60,763 nucleotides of DNA from an uncultured Pelagibacteraceae bacterium. Its GTDB lineage: Bacteria; Pseudomonadota; Alphaproteobacteria; Pelagibacterales; Pelagibacteraceae. The notes under the pieces were generated by a model that made no database searches, was not told where the DNA came from, and saw only the letters and a program-made list of their open reading frames with translations. The stretch spans positions 1-60,763 of the forward strand of contig CACNFL010000005.1 in assembly GCA_902619745.1 (NCBI GenBank), in the 5' to 3' direction. The stretch's first letter is position 1; the number at the start of each line of letters is the position of its first letter. The position numbers were made by a program, and so were the translations under genes. This document shows positions 18,526-27,941 of the stretch, one piece after another.

Positions 18526-18912
18526 TTAACTTAAATAAATAGGGTTAATCAAATTTTTTTTAATATTAAATTTATCGCACAAATGAGGGATATTTTCGTA
18601 TTTTATGTCTTTTTCACCTTTAAAATCTTGAATGCTATAACAATAGTAATCAATATTATTAGTTAAATTAAATGCTTTAACTATAGAAAATGAATTTCTT
18701 ATTCCCGCAAAACTTCCAGGCCCTCTATTTAAATAAATTGTATTAATATCTTTCAAGTTTAATTGATAAGAATTTAAAAAATCATTAATAATTAAAGTTA
18801 ATTTTTCATAATTAATTTTAGTATTCTCTTTAGTAATATTATAAATATCATTACTAGTTATGATCATTAAAAAAATTTTTTCACTGGCTACATCAATTAT
18901 CAGTTTATTCAT
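18526..18912 (-). CDS. tsaB: Short TsaB-like protein (t6A tRNA modification)
   Basis: TsaB scaffolds TsaD in making t6A37 on ANN-decoding tRNAs. The 128-residue product keeps the N-terminal actin-like strand (MNKLIIDVASEK) and the hallmark NRGPGSFAGIRNSFSIVKAF. It then jumps almost directly to the terminal NPIYLS, so it lacks roughly 100 residues of the second lobe present in E. coli (231 residues). The start at 18912 is chosen because the family N-terminus begins there; the upstream extension to 18963 is unconserved. Its first 53 bases are antisense to the start of the deacetylase gene. It could be a minimal functional TsaB or a decaying copy. Confidence 0.75.
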   Translation of the reverse strand: MNKLIIDVASEKIFLMIITSNDIYNITKENTKINYEKLTLIINDFLNSYQLNLKDINTIYLNRGPGSFAGIRNSFSIVKAFNLTNNIDYYCYSIQDFKGEKDIKYENIPHLCDKFNIKKNLINPIYLS

Positions 18913-19921
18913 AATTATTTTATTTTCTAATATCAGTTCTAAATCAGATGAAAATAATATCAAATACTATTCCAATGATGAAGGAATTCTATCTATTATG
19001 TATCATCGTTTTAATGAGAATAAGTACCCCTCAACCAATATTAAAATGGATATATTTGAGGAACATATAAATATTATTAAGAACTCAGATTTTAATTTTC
19101 ATAATCCAAATAATTTTGATGAACAGTTTAATAAACCAAAACAAAAAAAAGAAGTTCTTATAACTATCGATGATGCTTTTGAATCTTTTTATACTGAAGC
19201 ATGGCCTTATCTAAGAGAAAATAAAATTCCGTTTATTTTATTTGTTTCAACTGAACCGGTGGGAAAAAGAGGTTACATGACTTGGGAGCAAATTAAAGAG
19301 GTTGAAGGGAATGAATTTGCAAATATAGGCCATCATTCTCATACTCATGAATATCTAATAGATGTAAGCAATGAAGAGTTTATTTTAGATATTGAAACGG
19401 CTAATAAAATTTTTCTAAGAGAACTTGGTTATATCCCTAGCCTATTCTCATATCCTTTTGGTGAATACTCTAAATTTATGAAAGACTATATATCTAAAAA
19501 TTTTAAATATGCTTTTGGTCAGCATTCTGGTGTAATTGATTTAAATAAAGACAAATTTGAATTACCCAGATTTCCAATTAATGAAAAATATGGAGAGTTA
19601 AAAAGATTTAGATCAATAATAAATTATTTTCCACTTGAATATAAAAGAATAATTCCTGAAGAAAAACAATTATTTGTAAACACTAACCCTCCAAATTTTA
19701 AAGTTGAATTTTTCAAGGAGCAAAAAAATTTATCTAATATTAATTGCTATTCTAATGAGGGAGATGTTTGGGACAAATCAAAAACAACATTTGCTAACAA
19801 CTCTTTAACAATTGAATTTAGAGAACCATTCAAACCAAGAAGAGGAAGAATTAATTGTTCTCTGAATGACAATGGAAAATGGAGATGGTTTGGTGTTCAA
19901 TTCCCTATTAAAGAAAATTAA
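18860..19921 (+). CDS. Secreted polysaccharide deacetylase family protein
   Basis: This is a 353-residue exported protein with a NodB-type fold. Residues 1-29 form a signal peptide (lysines, long hydrophobic core, SNISSKS end). The catalytic motifs are the metal/base aspartates TIDDAFESF (D104-D105) and the zinc histidines GHHSHTH (H158-H163). These predict a metal-dependent de-N-acetylase acting on cell-wall or surface glycans. A C-terminal region (about 255-353) has no family I recognise. The start lies inside the 5' end of opposite-strand tsaB, and the stop interlocks with the Bax-like gene. Confidence 0.82.
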   Translation: MIIKKIFSLATSIISLFIIILFSNISSKSDENNIKYYSNDEGILSIMYHRFNENKYPSTNIKMDIFEEHINIIKNSDFNFHNPNNFDEQFNKPKQKKEVLITIDDAFESFYTEAWPYLRENKIPFILFVSTEPVGKRGYMTWEQIKEVEGNEFANIGHHSHTHEYLIDVSNEEFILDIETANKIFLRELGYIPSLFSYPFGEYSKFMKDYISKNFKYAFGQHSGVIDLNKDKFELPRFPINEKYGELKRFRSIINYFPLEYKRIIPEEKQLFVNTNPPNFKVEFFKEQKNLSNINCYSNEGDVWDKSKTTFANNSLTIEFREPFKPRRGRINCSLNDNGKWRWFGVQFPIKEN

Positions 19922-20985
19922 ATCAAGCTTTCTAAATCTTTGCTTGAAGGTAACAATCTAGCCTCATCAAAATCTTTTAAATTATTTTGTTCTATAATTT
20001 TTTGTAAAACCTCTATATATTGGCTTCCTGTTTCAGCATATTTATCTAGATGTTTAGATAAAATTAAACTATCTAAAGGTTTATTTTGATTTCTAAGTTC
20101 TGTTCTGGCTTTCCTTAAATTTTTATATGTTGAGTGTGTATTTAAATTTCTTAAATATGCTCTTACAGAAAGCTGTAAACTATGAAACTTCATAACTTTA
20201 TGATCTTTGCCAGCATCTGCATTTTTAGGTTTTAATCCTTCTCCAGACCAAGTCCATTGTCCAAATAAAGCATTTCCCTTTAAAGCAAATCTTGAAGTAC
20301 CCCAGCCAGTTTCTTTGGCAGCTTGAGCTATTGCTAATGAAACTGGTATTTCATCCATTCTTACTTTCAAGGTAGATAAATCATTTTTCCTTACACCATA
20401 TTGTTTATACTTTTTTTCTAACCATTTTTTTTCAATATCAGTGTTGCTATTTTTATTTAAAATTGTGAATAATCTTTTTCTATCAACTCTGATTTTATTG
20501 TTTTCCTTAACTATTAAAGGGAGAACAATTTTTATAAACATATTTTTTCTTTTTTTAGTGTTTCCAATATTTTTAATTTCATTCGGTAGAAGACCAATAT
20601 CTATTGGTTTAACTAATTTTGTATCCCTTACATCTTTTAAATTATAATTTACCTCTTTAAATAATGAATCGATCTCAGTTGTTGTATATCTGACTAGATT
20701 AATTTCAGAATTATTTTCTTCTAGAATATCATATAATAAATCTCTTTCATCAGCATCTGCTGTTGAATCTTCTTCAATTAATTTATCTTTTTTATTTAAT
20801 GTATTATTTAAAATGTTTTTTGAATTATTGGTAAATTCTTTTTTATTAAAATTTTTATCTGTAAAATTAATAATTATCGGCGCTGCATAAAAAAATGAAA
20901 TTACAATAAAAGAACTTAAAAAAAACCGCGAAACTATATTGAAGCTTTTGTTTTTCAAAAAACCTAATTTTTTTAATTTAGTCAT
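19918..20985 (-). CDS. Bax-like glucosaminidase domain protein
   Basis: This 355-residue envelope protein has an N-terminal membrane anchor (about 19-40), a charged linker, and a C-terminal glucosaminidase (Bax/FlgJ-like) domain from about residue 200. The catalytic glutamate is probably E225 in AQAAKETGWGTSRFA, followed by the GNALFGQWTW motif. It should cleave peptidoglycan glycan strands in the periplasm. It faces the polysaccharide deacetylase gene convergently with a four-base stop overlap, an association consistent with shared cell-wall work. SAR11 cells are non-flagellate as far as known, so FlgJ is unlikely. Confidence 0.8.
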   Translation of the reverse strand: MTKLKKLGFLKNKSFNIVSRFFLSSFIVISFFYAAPIIINFTDKNFNKKEFTNNSKNILNNTLNKKDKLIEEDSTADADERDLLYDILEENNSEINLVRYTTTEIDSLFKEVNYNLKDVRDTKLVKPIDIGLLPNEIKNIGNTKKRKNMFIKIVLPLIVKENNKIRVDRKRLFTILNKNSNTDIEKKWLEKKYKQYGVRKNDLSTLKVRMDEIPVSLAIAQAAKETGWGTSRFALKGNALFGQWTWSGEGLKPKNADAGKDHKVMKFHSLQLSVRAYLRNLNTHSTYKNLRKARTELRNQNKPLDSLILSKHLDKYAETGSQYIEVLQKIIEQNNLKDFDEARLLPSSKDLESLI

Positions 20986-20991
20986 AAATTA

Positions 20992-21534
20992 TTATTGTAT
21001 AGCTACAACCTCTTTTACCTCTGGTAGATAATGACATAAAAGATTTTGAACACCTTGTTTTAAAGTCATAGTTGAACTAGGACAGCCTGAACAACTCCCT
21101 TGTAATTGTACCTTAACAATTCCATCCTTAAACTCTTTAAATTTTATATCTCCACCGTCTCTAGCAACAGCAGGTCTTATTTTCTCTTCTAAAATTTTTA
21201 CAATTTTTGTTTCAATTTCATTCAAATCTAAATCTTCTTCTTTTATGTTTTCATCAATTACGAACTCTTTACCGTCTGCGTAAAAATCATTTATCAAAGA
21301 AATTACGATATGTTTTATTTCATCCCAATGAATTTTTTCATTCTTATTTACTGAAATAAAATCTTGACCTAAAAAAATACCCTCAACACCATTTATTGAC
21401 AAAATATTTCTCACCAATTCATTTTTCATATCCTCTTTATTTGTAATTTCATAAGGACCACTGTTTGAAACTTTCTTCCCAGGAAGAAATTTCAAAGAAT
21501 TTGGATTTGGTGTTACTTCTGTTTGCACGAACAT
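20992..21534 (-). CDS. nfuA: NfuA-type Fe-S cluster carrier
   Basis: This 180-residue protein has an N-terminal Nfu domain (TPNPNSLKFLPGK, about 7-90) and a C-terminal NifU-like domain with the cluster-binding motif C148-S-G-C151 (GSCSGCPSSTMTLKQG). It delivers [4Fe-4S] clusters to apo-proteins. MiaB and the Fe-S oxidoreductase in this window are possible clients, though that is inference. It is seven bases upstream of the Bax-like gene on the same strand and 52 bases downstream of trpS. Confidence 0.92.
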   Translation of the reverse strand: MFVQTEVTPNPNSLKFLPGKKVSNSGPYEITNKEDMKNELVRNILSINGVEGIFLGQDFISVNKNEKIHWDEIKHIVISLINDFYADGKEFVIDENIKEEDLDLNEIETKIVKILEEKIRPAVARDGGDIKFKEFKDGIVKVQLQGSCSGCPSSTMTLKQGVQNLLCHYLPEVKEVVAIQ

Positions 21535-21586
21535 AAATTATATATAGTGAATATTTTAAAAATTAAAACTTGATAATAAATTTTTA

Positions 21587-22588
21587 TTAAAAACCTACTA
21601 TTTCTTTAATTCTTTCAATCTTTTTGGATGCAATTAAATTAGCTTTTTCAACTCCATCTAGAAGAATTTTATCTAAATAACTTTTATCTCCTAAAAGTTT
21701 TTTTATCTCATTAGAAATAGGTTCAATTTTATTCACAAGTTCTTCAGCTAATTGTTCTTTAAATTCTGAAAAATTTTTACCTGCAAAATTTTTTACTGAG
21801 TTTTCTAATGTAGAATTAGTTAAACTTGAATATATTCCTAAAAGATTTTTCGCCTCTAACCTTTCATCAAGCTCCTTTATATCTAGTGGCATAGGCAAAG
21901 GATCAGTTTTCGCTTTTTTGATTTTGTTTATTATTTGATCTTTATTATCTGTTAAATTTATTCTACTTAAATCTGATAGCTCTGATTTACTCATTTTTTT
22001 TGATCCATCTTTTAAACTCATTATTCTTGAAAATTCTTTTTGAATTAAAGGCTCAGGAACTTGAAGGAAATTTTCTACTTCAAAATCGTTATTAAATTTT
22101 TGAGCTATATCTCTACATAACTCTAAATGTTGCTTTTGATCATCACCTACTGGAACATGAGTAGCATCATATAAAAGAATATCAGCTGCCATTAGAACTG
22201 GATAAGAATATAATCCAATGCTAGCTTTCTCTTTATCTTTGCCTGCTTTCTCTTTAAATTGGGTCATCCTATTTAACCAGCCCATTCTAGCAACACAGCT
22301 TAATATCCACGCTCCTTCTGCATGAGCAGCCACTCTAGATTGATTAAAAATTATACTTTTTTTGGGATCTATTCCACTTGCTATAAAAGTTGCAACAGTT
22401 TCCCTAATATTATTTTTTAATTCTTTAGGATCTTGCCTTACTGTAATGGCATGTAGATCAACTACACAAAAAATACATTTGTTATTTTTGTCGTTATTTA
22501 AGTCTACAAAGTTTTTTATGGCACCTAAATAATTTCCAAGATGAAGATTACCTGTAGGCTGAACACCAGAGAATATTTTTTTACCCAT
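21587..22588 (-). CDS. trpS: Tryptophanyl-tRNA synthetase
   Basis: This is a class I aminoacyl-tRNA synthetase of 333 residues charging tRNA-Trp. The HIGH-type motif is in [17 protein letters not shown] near residue 20, and the KMSKS motif is intact as [13 protein letters not shown]. The length matches bacterial TrpS. It follows murJ after only four bases, so the two are probably co-transcribed. Confidence 0.96.
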   Translation of the reverse strand: MGKKIFSGVQPTGNLHLGNYLGAIKNFVDLNNDKNNKCIFCVVDLHAITVRQDPKELKNNIRETVATFIASGIDPKKSIIFNQSRVAAHAEGAWILSCVARMGWLNRMTQFKEKAGKDKEKASIGLYSYPVLMAADILLYDATHVPVGDDQKQHLELCRDIAQKFNNDFEVENFLQVPEPLIQKEFSRIMSLKDGSKKMSKSELSDLSRINLTDNKDQIINKIKKAKTDPLPMPLDIKELDERLEAKNLLGIYSSLTNSTLENSVKNFAGKNFSEFKEQLAEELVNKIEPISNEIKKLLGDKSYLDKILLDGVEKANLIASKKIERIKEIVGF

Positions 22589-22592
22589 AAAA

Positions 22593-24122
22593 TTAATACT
22601 TTAATTTAATATCATTCATTTGAAAAGCTTTGATGAAATAACACACAATTAAATAAAACAATAATCCTAATATAACAGATAAAACTAAATAAAAAGATTT
22701 AATTGATTGATTAAATGCTAATTCGTTATGAAAAAAATTTAACAAAAAGTTAAAAAATAATCCCATCATAATTGATGCAAAAATTATTTTAATAAATTTA
22801 ATGAAAAATATTTGATTAAAATAAAACAATTGTCGATTCTTTAAAAATAAAAATAACAATATTGAATTAAACCATGATGAAATAGATGTGGCTATTGGAA
22901 TTATTATAAAACCAATTTCACTAAAATAATACAAACTAATAAAAATATTAACTAATACTGAAATCAAAGAAATATAAAAAGGAGTTTTGGTATCATGATT
23001 TGCAAAGAAAAAACTTGAAAATACTTTTATCAATGCAAAAGCAGGCAGACCTAAAGCAAAATAATACAAAGCTAAACTTGAGTTGCTTACTGAGTTTTCA
23101 TTGAAAGACCCATAACCAAATAAAGCTGAAATTATTTGTTCTGATCCTATGATTAACGCGATAGTTGCTGGCAGACTTAAGAATAAACTTAATTCAAGGG
23201 CTTTATTTTGTATAAGTAAAATCTTATTTTTTTTTCTAGATTGAATATGTTTTGAAAGCTGTGGAAGTATTACAACACCAATAGCAATACCAGCTATAGC
23301 TAGGTTAATTTGATAGATTCTGTCAGCATAATACAAATAAGAAACCGCACTTGCTTGAAATGATGCGATTATCGTTCCGATTAAAATATTAATTTGAGTA
23401 ACACCTGATGAAAAAATACTAGGTAAAAGTTTTTTAAAAAAAAATTTAACCTTGTTACTTACTTTTAATTCAAAACTAAATTTAAGTAAGTAATATTTTG
23501 ATACATATTTATATAAAAATATTAATTGTAAAAAACCAGCTAGAGAAACACCATAAGATAAATAATATACTAACTGATCACCTAAATTTTTTGAAAAAAT
23601 TAATACTAAAATTAAAACAACATTCAATATTATTGGGGCTGCAGCAGCAGAAGCAAATTTATTGTGTGAATTTAAGATTGCAGAAAAAAATGAAGCCAAA
23701 CAAATAAATATTAAAAAAGGAAAAGTAATTCTTGTTAAATTAATTGCCACCTCCATTTTTTCTAAATCACCTACAAATCCTGGGGCTATAATTGAAACAA
23801 ACGCAGGCATGAAAATTTCAATAATTATTGTTAAAAATAGTAATCCTAAAAATAGAAGATTAAAAATGTCATTAGCAAATTTATTTGATTGTTTTTTACC
23901 TTTAGTTATTTCTGATGAATAACTTGGAACAAATGCTGCATTAAAAGTTCCCTCGGCAAATAATCGTCTGAAAGTATTTGGAATTCTAAATGCTACAAAG
24001 AAAGCATCAGCCAACATTCCTGTTCCTAGAAAAATTGCTATTAAAATGTCTCTTAAATAACCAAGCAATCTACTAATGATAGTATAAAAACCAAATGTGC
24101 CTGTTGACTTAAGTAAGTTCAT
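22593..24122 (-). CDS. murJ: Lipid II flippase MurJ
   Basis: MurJ (MviN) flips lipid II across the inner membrane for peptidoglycan synthesis. The 509-residue protein is almost entirely hydrophobic with about 14 predicted membrane segments. It opens with the family signature [19 protein letters not shown]...[18 protein letters not shown], which holds the conserved arginines. It is divergent from maeB with a 52-base shared spacer. trpS follows closely on the same strand. Confidence 0.95.
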   Translation of the reverse strand: MNLLKSTGTFGFYTIISRLLGYLRDILIAIFLGTGMLADAFFVAFRIPNTFRRLFAEGTFNAAFVPSYSSEITKGKKQSNKFANDIFNLLFLGLLFLTIIIEIFMPAFVSIIAPGFVGDLEKMEVAINLTRITFPFLIFICLASFFSAILNSHNKFASAAAAPIILNVVLILVLIFSKNLGDQLVYYLSYGVSLAGFLQLIFLYKYVSKYYLLKFSFELKVSNKVKFFFKKLLPSIFSSGVTQINILIGTIIASFQASAVSYLYYADRIYQINLAIAGIAIGVVILPQLSKHIQSRKKNKILLIQNKALELSLFLSLPATIALIIGSEQIISALFGYGSFNENSVSNSSLALYYFALGLPAFALIKVFSSFFFANHDTKTPFYISLISVLVNIFISLYYFSEIGFIIIPIATSISSWFNSILLFLFLKNRQLFYFNQIFFIKFIKIIFASIMMGLFFNFLLNFFHNELAFNQSIKSFYLVLSVILGLLFYLIVCYFIKAFQMNDIKLKY

Positions 24123-24174
24123 AAATCATATTAGTCTTAATTTTACCCCAATTGTACACTTATTGTTATCAGAA

Positions 24175-26460
24175 ATGAAAAAAACAAAAATTGATCATTA
24201 TACAGATAAGGAAGCATTAGATTTTCATAAAGACAAAAAACCTGGCAAGATTGAGATTATTTCTTCCAAAAATATGACAACTAAGCGAGATCTCGCTTTA
24301 GCGTATTCACCGGGAGTTGCCGCTCCTGTAAAAAAGATAAGTGAAAACCCAGAAGCAGCTTATGATTATACAAGTAAAGGAAACCTTGTTGCTGTAATAA
24401 GTAATGGTTCAGCAATATTAGGGATGGGAAATTTAGGTGCTCTTGCATCAAAGCCTGTGATGGAAGGAAAGGCTGTATTATTTAAAAGATTTGCAGATAT
24501 TGATTCGATTGATTTAGAGATTGATTGTAAAGATTCAGACGAAATCATAAATTCAATTAAAAATTTTGCACCTAGTTTTGGTGGAATAAATTTAGAAGAC
24601 ATAGCAGCCCCAGATTGTTTTATAATAGAACAAAAGTTAAAAGAAATTTTGGATATTCCAGTTTTTCATGATGACCAACATGGAACAGCAATTATAACAA
24701 CTGCAGCATTAATTAATGCCTTAGATATTTGCGGTAAATCAATAAAAAAAATTAAAGTTGTAGTTAATGGTGCTGGAGCTTCAGCGCAAGCCTGTACTGA
24801 GTTATTTAAAAACTCAGGAGTAAAATCTGAAAATATAATAATGCTAGACAGAAAGGGTGTTATTTATGAAGGAAGAACTGAAGGAATTGATCAATGGAAA
24901 TCTAGATATACAGTTAAAACTAAACATAGAACTTTAGAGGATGCTATTAAAGGTGCGGATGTTTTTTTAGGATTATCAGCAAAAGGTGTTCTAAAAAAAG
25001 AGATGGTTAAATCTATGGCAAAAAATCCAATTATATTTGCTTGTGCTAATCCTGATCCAGAAATTACCCCAGAGGAAATTAGTGAGGTTAGAAATGATGC
25101 AATTGTTGCAACAGGTAGATCGGATTATCCCAATCAAGTAAATAATTTAATTGGATTTCCTTACATTTTTCGAGGAGCTTTAGATGTTAGATCCAAAACG
25201 ATTAATGAAGAAATGAAAGTTGCTGCAGCTAAAGCAATAGCCAAGCTTGCAAGGGAAGATGTTCCTGATGAAGTGGTTGCAGCTATGGGTGGGGAAAGAC
25301 CTCATTATGGAAAAGATTATATTATTCCATCTACATTTGATCCAAGATTAATTAGTGTAATACCAGCGGCTGTAGCAAAAGCGGCTATAGATAGTGGAGT
25401 AGCTAGAAAAAATATAGATGATTTTGATATTTATCGAGATCAACTTAAACAAAGACTAGACCCAACGGTAACCATTATGCAAGGTATAAATTCATTTATT
25501 AAAAAAAATCAGAAAAGAATTGTTTTTGCAGATGGTGAGGATGAAAATACTTTAAAAGCTGCTATAGCATTTAAAAATTCAAAATTAGGTATTCCAATCT
25601 TGGTTGGTAAAGAAAGTAAAATTAAAGAACAAATTAAAAATATTGGTTATAGTGAAAATTTTGACATTGAAATTGTTAATTCAAAAGATGAAGAAAAGAG
25701 AAAAAGATACGTTAAACATTTATTTGAAAAATTACAAAGAGAGCAAGGATTATTAGAACGAGATTGTGATCGAATGATCAGAAATGATCGAGTTGTTTGG
25801 GCTACTAGTATGGTTGCCTGTGGCGATGCTGATGGTGCTGTAACAGGCAATACAAGACGATTTGGTGCTTCATTTGAAAAAATTAAGCAAGTTGTTGATG
25901 TAAGAAAAGGTGAAATTATGTTTGGTTTAAACATGATCGTTCATAAGGGTAGAACTATTTTTGTTGGTGATACAAGTGTCCATGAATATCCAACTTCTGA
26001 ACAAATGGCTGAAATTGCTATATCTACAGCAAGAGTGGTTAGACTTTTTGGATTTGATCCTAAGGTTGCTTTTGTATCCCACTCTACTTTTGGACAACCT
26101 CTTACCAGTAGAACAAAGCATATTCGGAGCGCAGTTGAGATATTAAAAGAAAGAAAAGTAGACTTCGAATTTGATGGAGATATGCAGCCTGATGTTGCTC
26201 TTAATCCAGAGTATGAGGAACTTTATCCTTTTGCAAAGATAGTTGGTAAAGCAAATATTTTAATAATGCCTGGACAGCATAGTGCAGCAATTTCATATAA
26301 ACTGATGAAAACAATTGGAGACACAAAAGTTATTGGACCATTATTAATTGGACTTGGGCTTCCAATAGAAATTGCACCTTTAAGATCATCGACTTCTGAG
26401 ATACTTAACCTAGCATCAATTGCTGCTTATTCTTCCCAAGTAATTGATTACAAGAAATAA
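24175..26460 (+). CDS. maeB: NADP-dependent malic enzyme with phosphotransacetylase-like domain
   Basis: This 761-residue fusion of malic enzyme (about 1-425) and a phosphate acetyltransferase-like regulatory domain (about 430-761) makes pyruvate from malate. Visible motifs are AYSPGVAAPV and SNGSAILGMGNLG in the malic domain, the dinucleotide-binding VVNGAGASAQA, and FADGEDENTLKAA at the PTA domain start. The ATG at 24175 is chosen because the family begins there; an upstream ATG at 24097 would overlap the murJ coding end and adds unconserved residues. The gene abuts the convergent BON lipoprotein gene with zero spacing and no terminator. Confidence 0.94.
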   Translation: MKKTKIDHYTDKEALDFHKDKKPGKIEIISSKNMTTKRDLALAYSPGVAAPVKKISENPEAAYDYTSKGNLVAVISNGSAILGMGNLGALASKPVMEGKAVLFKRFADIDSIDLEIDCKDSDEIINSIKNFAPSFGGINLEDIAAPDCFIIEQKLKEILDIPVFHDDQHGTAIITTAALINALDICGKSIKKIKVVVNGAGASAQACTELFKNSGVKSENIIMLDRKGVIYEGRTEGIDQWKSRYTVKTKHRTLEDAIKGADVFLGLSAKGVLKKEMVKSMAKNPIIFACANPDPEITPEEISEVRNDAIVATGRSDYPNQVNNLIGFPYIFRGALDVRSKTINEEMKVAAAKAIAKLAREDVPDEVVAAMGGERPHYGKDYIIPSTFDPRLISVIPAAVAKAAIDSGVARKNIDDFDIYRDQLKQRLDPTVTIMQGINSFIKKNQKRIVFADGEDENTLKAAIAFKNSKLGIPILVGKESKIKEQIKNIGYSENFDIEIVNSKDEEKRKRYVKHLFEKLQREQGLLERDCDRMIRNDRVVWATSMVACGDADGAVTGNTRRFGASFEKIKQVVDVRKGEIMFGLNMIVHKGRTIFVGDTSVHEYPTSEQMAEIAISTARVVRLFGFDPKVAFVSHSTFGQPLTSRTKHIRSAVEILKERKVDFEFDGDMQPDVALNPEYEELYPFAKIVGKANILIMPGQHSAAISYKLMKTIGDTKVIGPLLIGLGLPIEIAPLRSSTSEILNLASIAAYSSQVIDYKK

Positions 26461-27054
26461 TTATTCTCTTTGGATTCTTAAGTCTTCAACAAGCATTACA
26501 CTCGCAATCACGTCTTCGACATCAGGTATTTCTTTTGCTTCACTTATAACTAAATCTTTTTCTTCAGAAGTTAAAGCAATTCCATAAATATAAATTTTCT
26601 TTTTATAGGTATCTATTTGATAATTTGTTGCTTTAATATTTTTATTTATAATTATAGCTGTTCTTAGTTGAGATGTAATTAAAACATCTTTTGCAGATTG
26701 CGTGAAATTAAATTCTTCTTTTATTTTAATATCATTCCTAACTGATCTAGCGCCTTTTGTTTCCCAAGCCAATTTTGTTATTAATAATTTTTCTTCAGGA
26801 TTATCTACCTTTCCAGTTATAAAAATTCTACCATCCAAAACCTTAGTTTTAACTGTTAATAAATATTTTTTATTTTCAGAAAGAATTTTAGTACTAATAG
26901 TTTTTTGCATTATTGAGTCATCTATTTGTGTTCCAAGTGTTCTTGGATCTAAAGCAACCGAAACACCAGTTCCAAAAAGGCCTTTAGAACTAACACCAGT
27001 ACATCCAGTTAAAATAAATATTGCTAAAAAAAAAATAATTAATTTATTTTTCAT
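26461..27054 (-). CDS. BON-domain lipoprotein (DolP/YraP-like)
   Basis: This 197-residue outer-membrane lipoprotein candidate has a signal peptide ending in the lipobox LTGC (acylated Cys at about 18). Two BON domains follow, roughly 45-115 and 120-190, as in E. coli DolP. DolP supports envelope integrity at division sites. The neighbouring rsmI (yraL) and LpoA-like (yraM) genes reproduce part of the E. coli yraL-yraM-yraN-diaA-yraP cluster, which supports the assignment. Its start overlaps the rsmI end by 11 bases. Confidence 0.82.
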   Translation of the reverse strand: MKNKLIIFFLAIFILTGCTGVSSKGLFGTGVSVALDPRTLGTQIDDSIMQKTISTKILSENKKYLLTVKTKVLDGRIFITGKVDNPEEKLLITKLAWETKGARSVRNDIKIKEEFNFTQSAKDVLITSQLRTAIIINKNIKATNYQIDTYKKKIYIYGIALTSEEKDLVISEAKEIPDVEDVIASVMLVEDLRIQRE

Positions 27055-27907
27055 TTTTTAATTCTAAACAATAATTATAGATTTCTTTTTTAGGCACATT
27101 AGTAATTTGACTTAAGATAGCAGTAATTTCTTTAGTAGATAATTTATTAATCATTTTTTTAATTATATTCATATCTGATTCAGTTAATTTTTTAGAGATA
27201 TTTTTATTAATTTTTTTTTCAGAAATAACAACTGTAAGTTCACCTTTTGGCTCTTTTTCAAATAATTCTAATTCATCTACATTTTTTCTGATAAATTCCT
27301 CATAAATTTTTGTTATTTCCCTGCAAAAAACTATCTTTCTACCATTAAAATTTTTTTTTATTTCAGGTATTATTTTATTTATTTTTTTAGGAGAAACAAA
27401 AAAAACTAAGGAATTTTCAAATTCTGAGAATTTTTTTAATTCATTAGATAATTGCTCTTTTTTGTCTGAAAAAAAACCACAAAACAAAAATTTGTCTGAA
27501 AAACCACTTATTGAAACAGCTGCAGCAACAGCTGAAGGTCCAGGAATAGGAAATATTTTTATCTCGTTCTTTATACACTCATTTACTAAAATTGAACCTG
27601 GATCAGAAATACTGGGTGTACCAGCATCAGATATCAAAGAAATTATTTTTCCAGATTTTAGATATTCGATAATTTTAATTACATTTTTTTTCTCATTAAA
27701 TTTATGATTTGAAATTAATTTTGATTTTACTTGATATTTATCTAAAAGATTTTTTGAAACGCGAGTATCTTCACATAAAATATAATGAGATTGCTGTAGA
27801 ACTTCAATTGCTCTTAAGGTTATATCTTTTAGATTTCCTAAAGGAGTTGATACCAGATAAAGGCCATTTTCATATTCTTTTAATTTAAATTGTGGTTTTA
27901 TAATCAT
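27044..27907 (-). CDS. rsmI: 16S rRNA C1402 2'-O-methyltransferase
   Basis: RsmI methylates the ribose of C1402 in 16S rRNA using SAM. The 287-residue protein has the tetrapyrrole-methylase fold motifs GLYLVSTPLGNLKDITLRA, LISDAGTPSISDPG and PIPGPSAVAAAVSISG at the expected positions. It is divergent from the LpoA-like gene, with 34 bases between the starts, and is followed by the BON lipoprotein gene. This is the usual neighbourhood of rsmI in proteobacteria. Confidence 0.95.
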   Translation of the reverse strand: MIIKPQFKLKEYENGLYLVSTPLGNLKDITLRAIEVLQQSHYILCEDTRVSKNLLDKYQVKSKLISNHKFNEKKNVIKIIEYLKSGKIISLISDAGTPSISDPGSILVNECIKNEIKIFPIPGPSAVAAAVSISGFSDKFLFCGFFSDKKEQLSNELKKFSEFENSLVFFVSPKKINKIIPEIKKNFNGRKIVFCREITKIYEEFIRKNVDELELFEKEPKGELTVVISEKKINKNISKKLTESDMNIIKKMINKLSTKEITAILSQITNVPKKEIYNYCLELKNEK

Positions 27908-27941
27908 AATTTAGCTTAAAAAATATTATATTAGTATCAAA

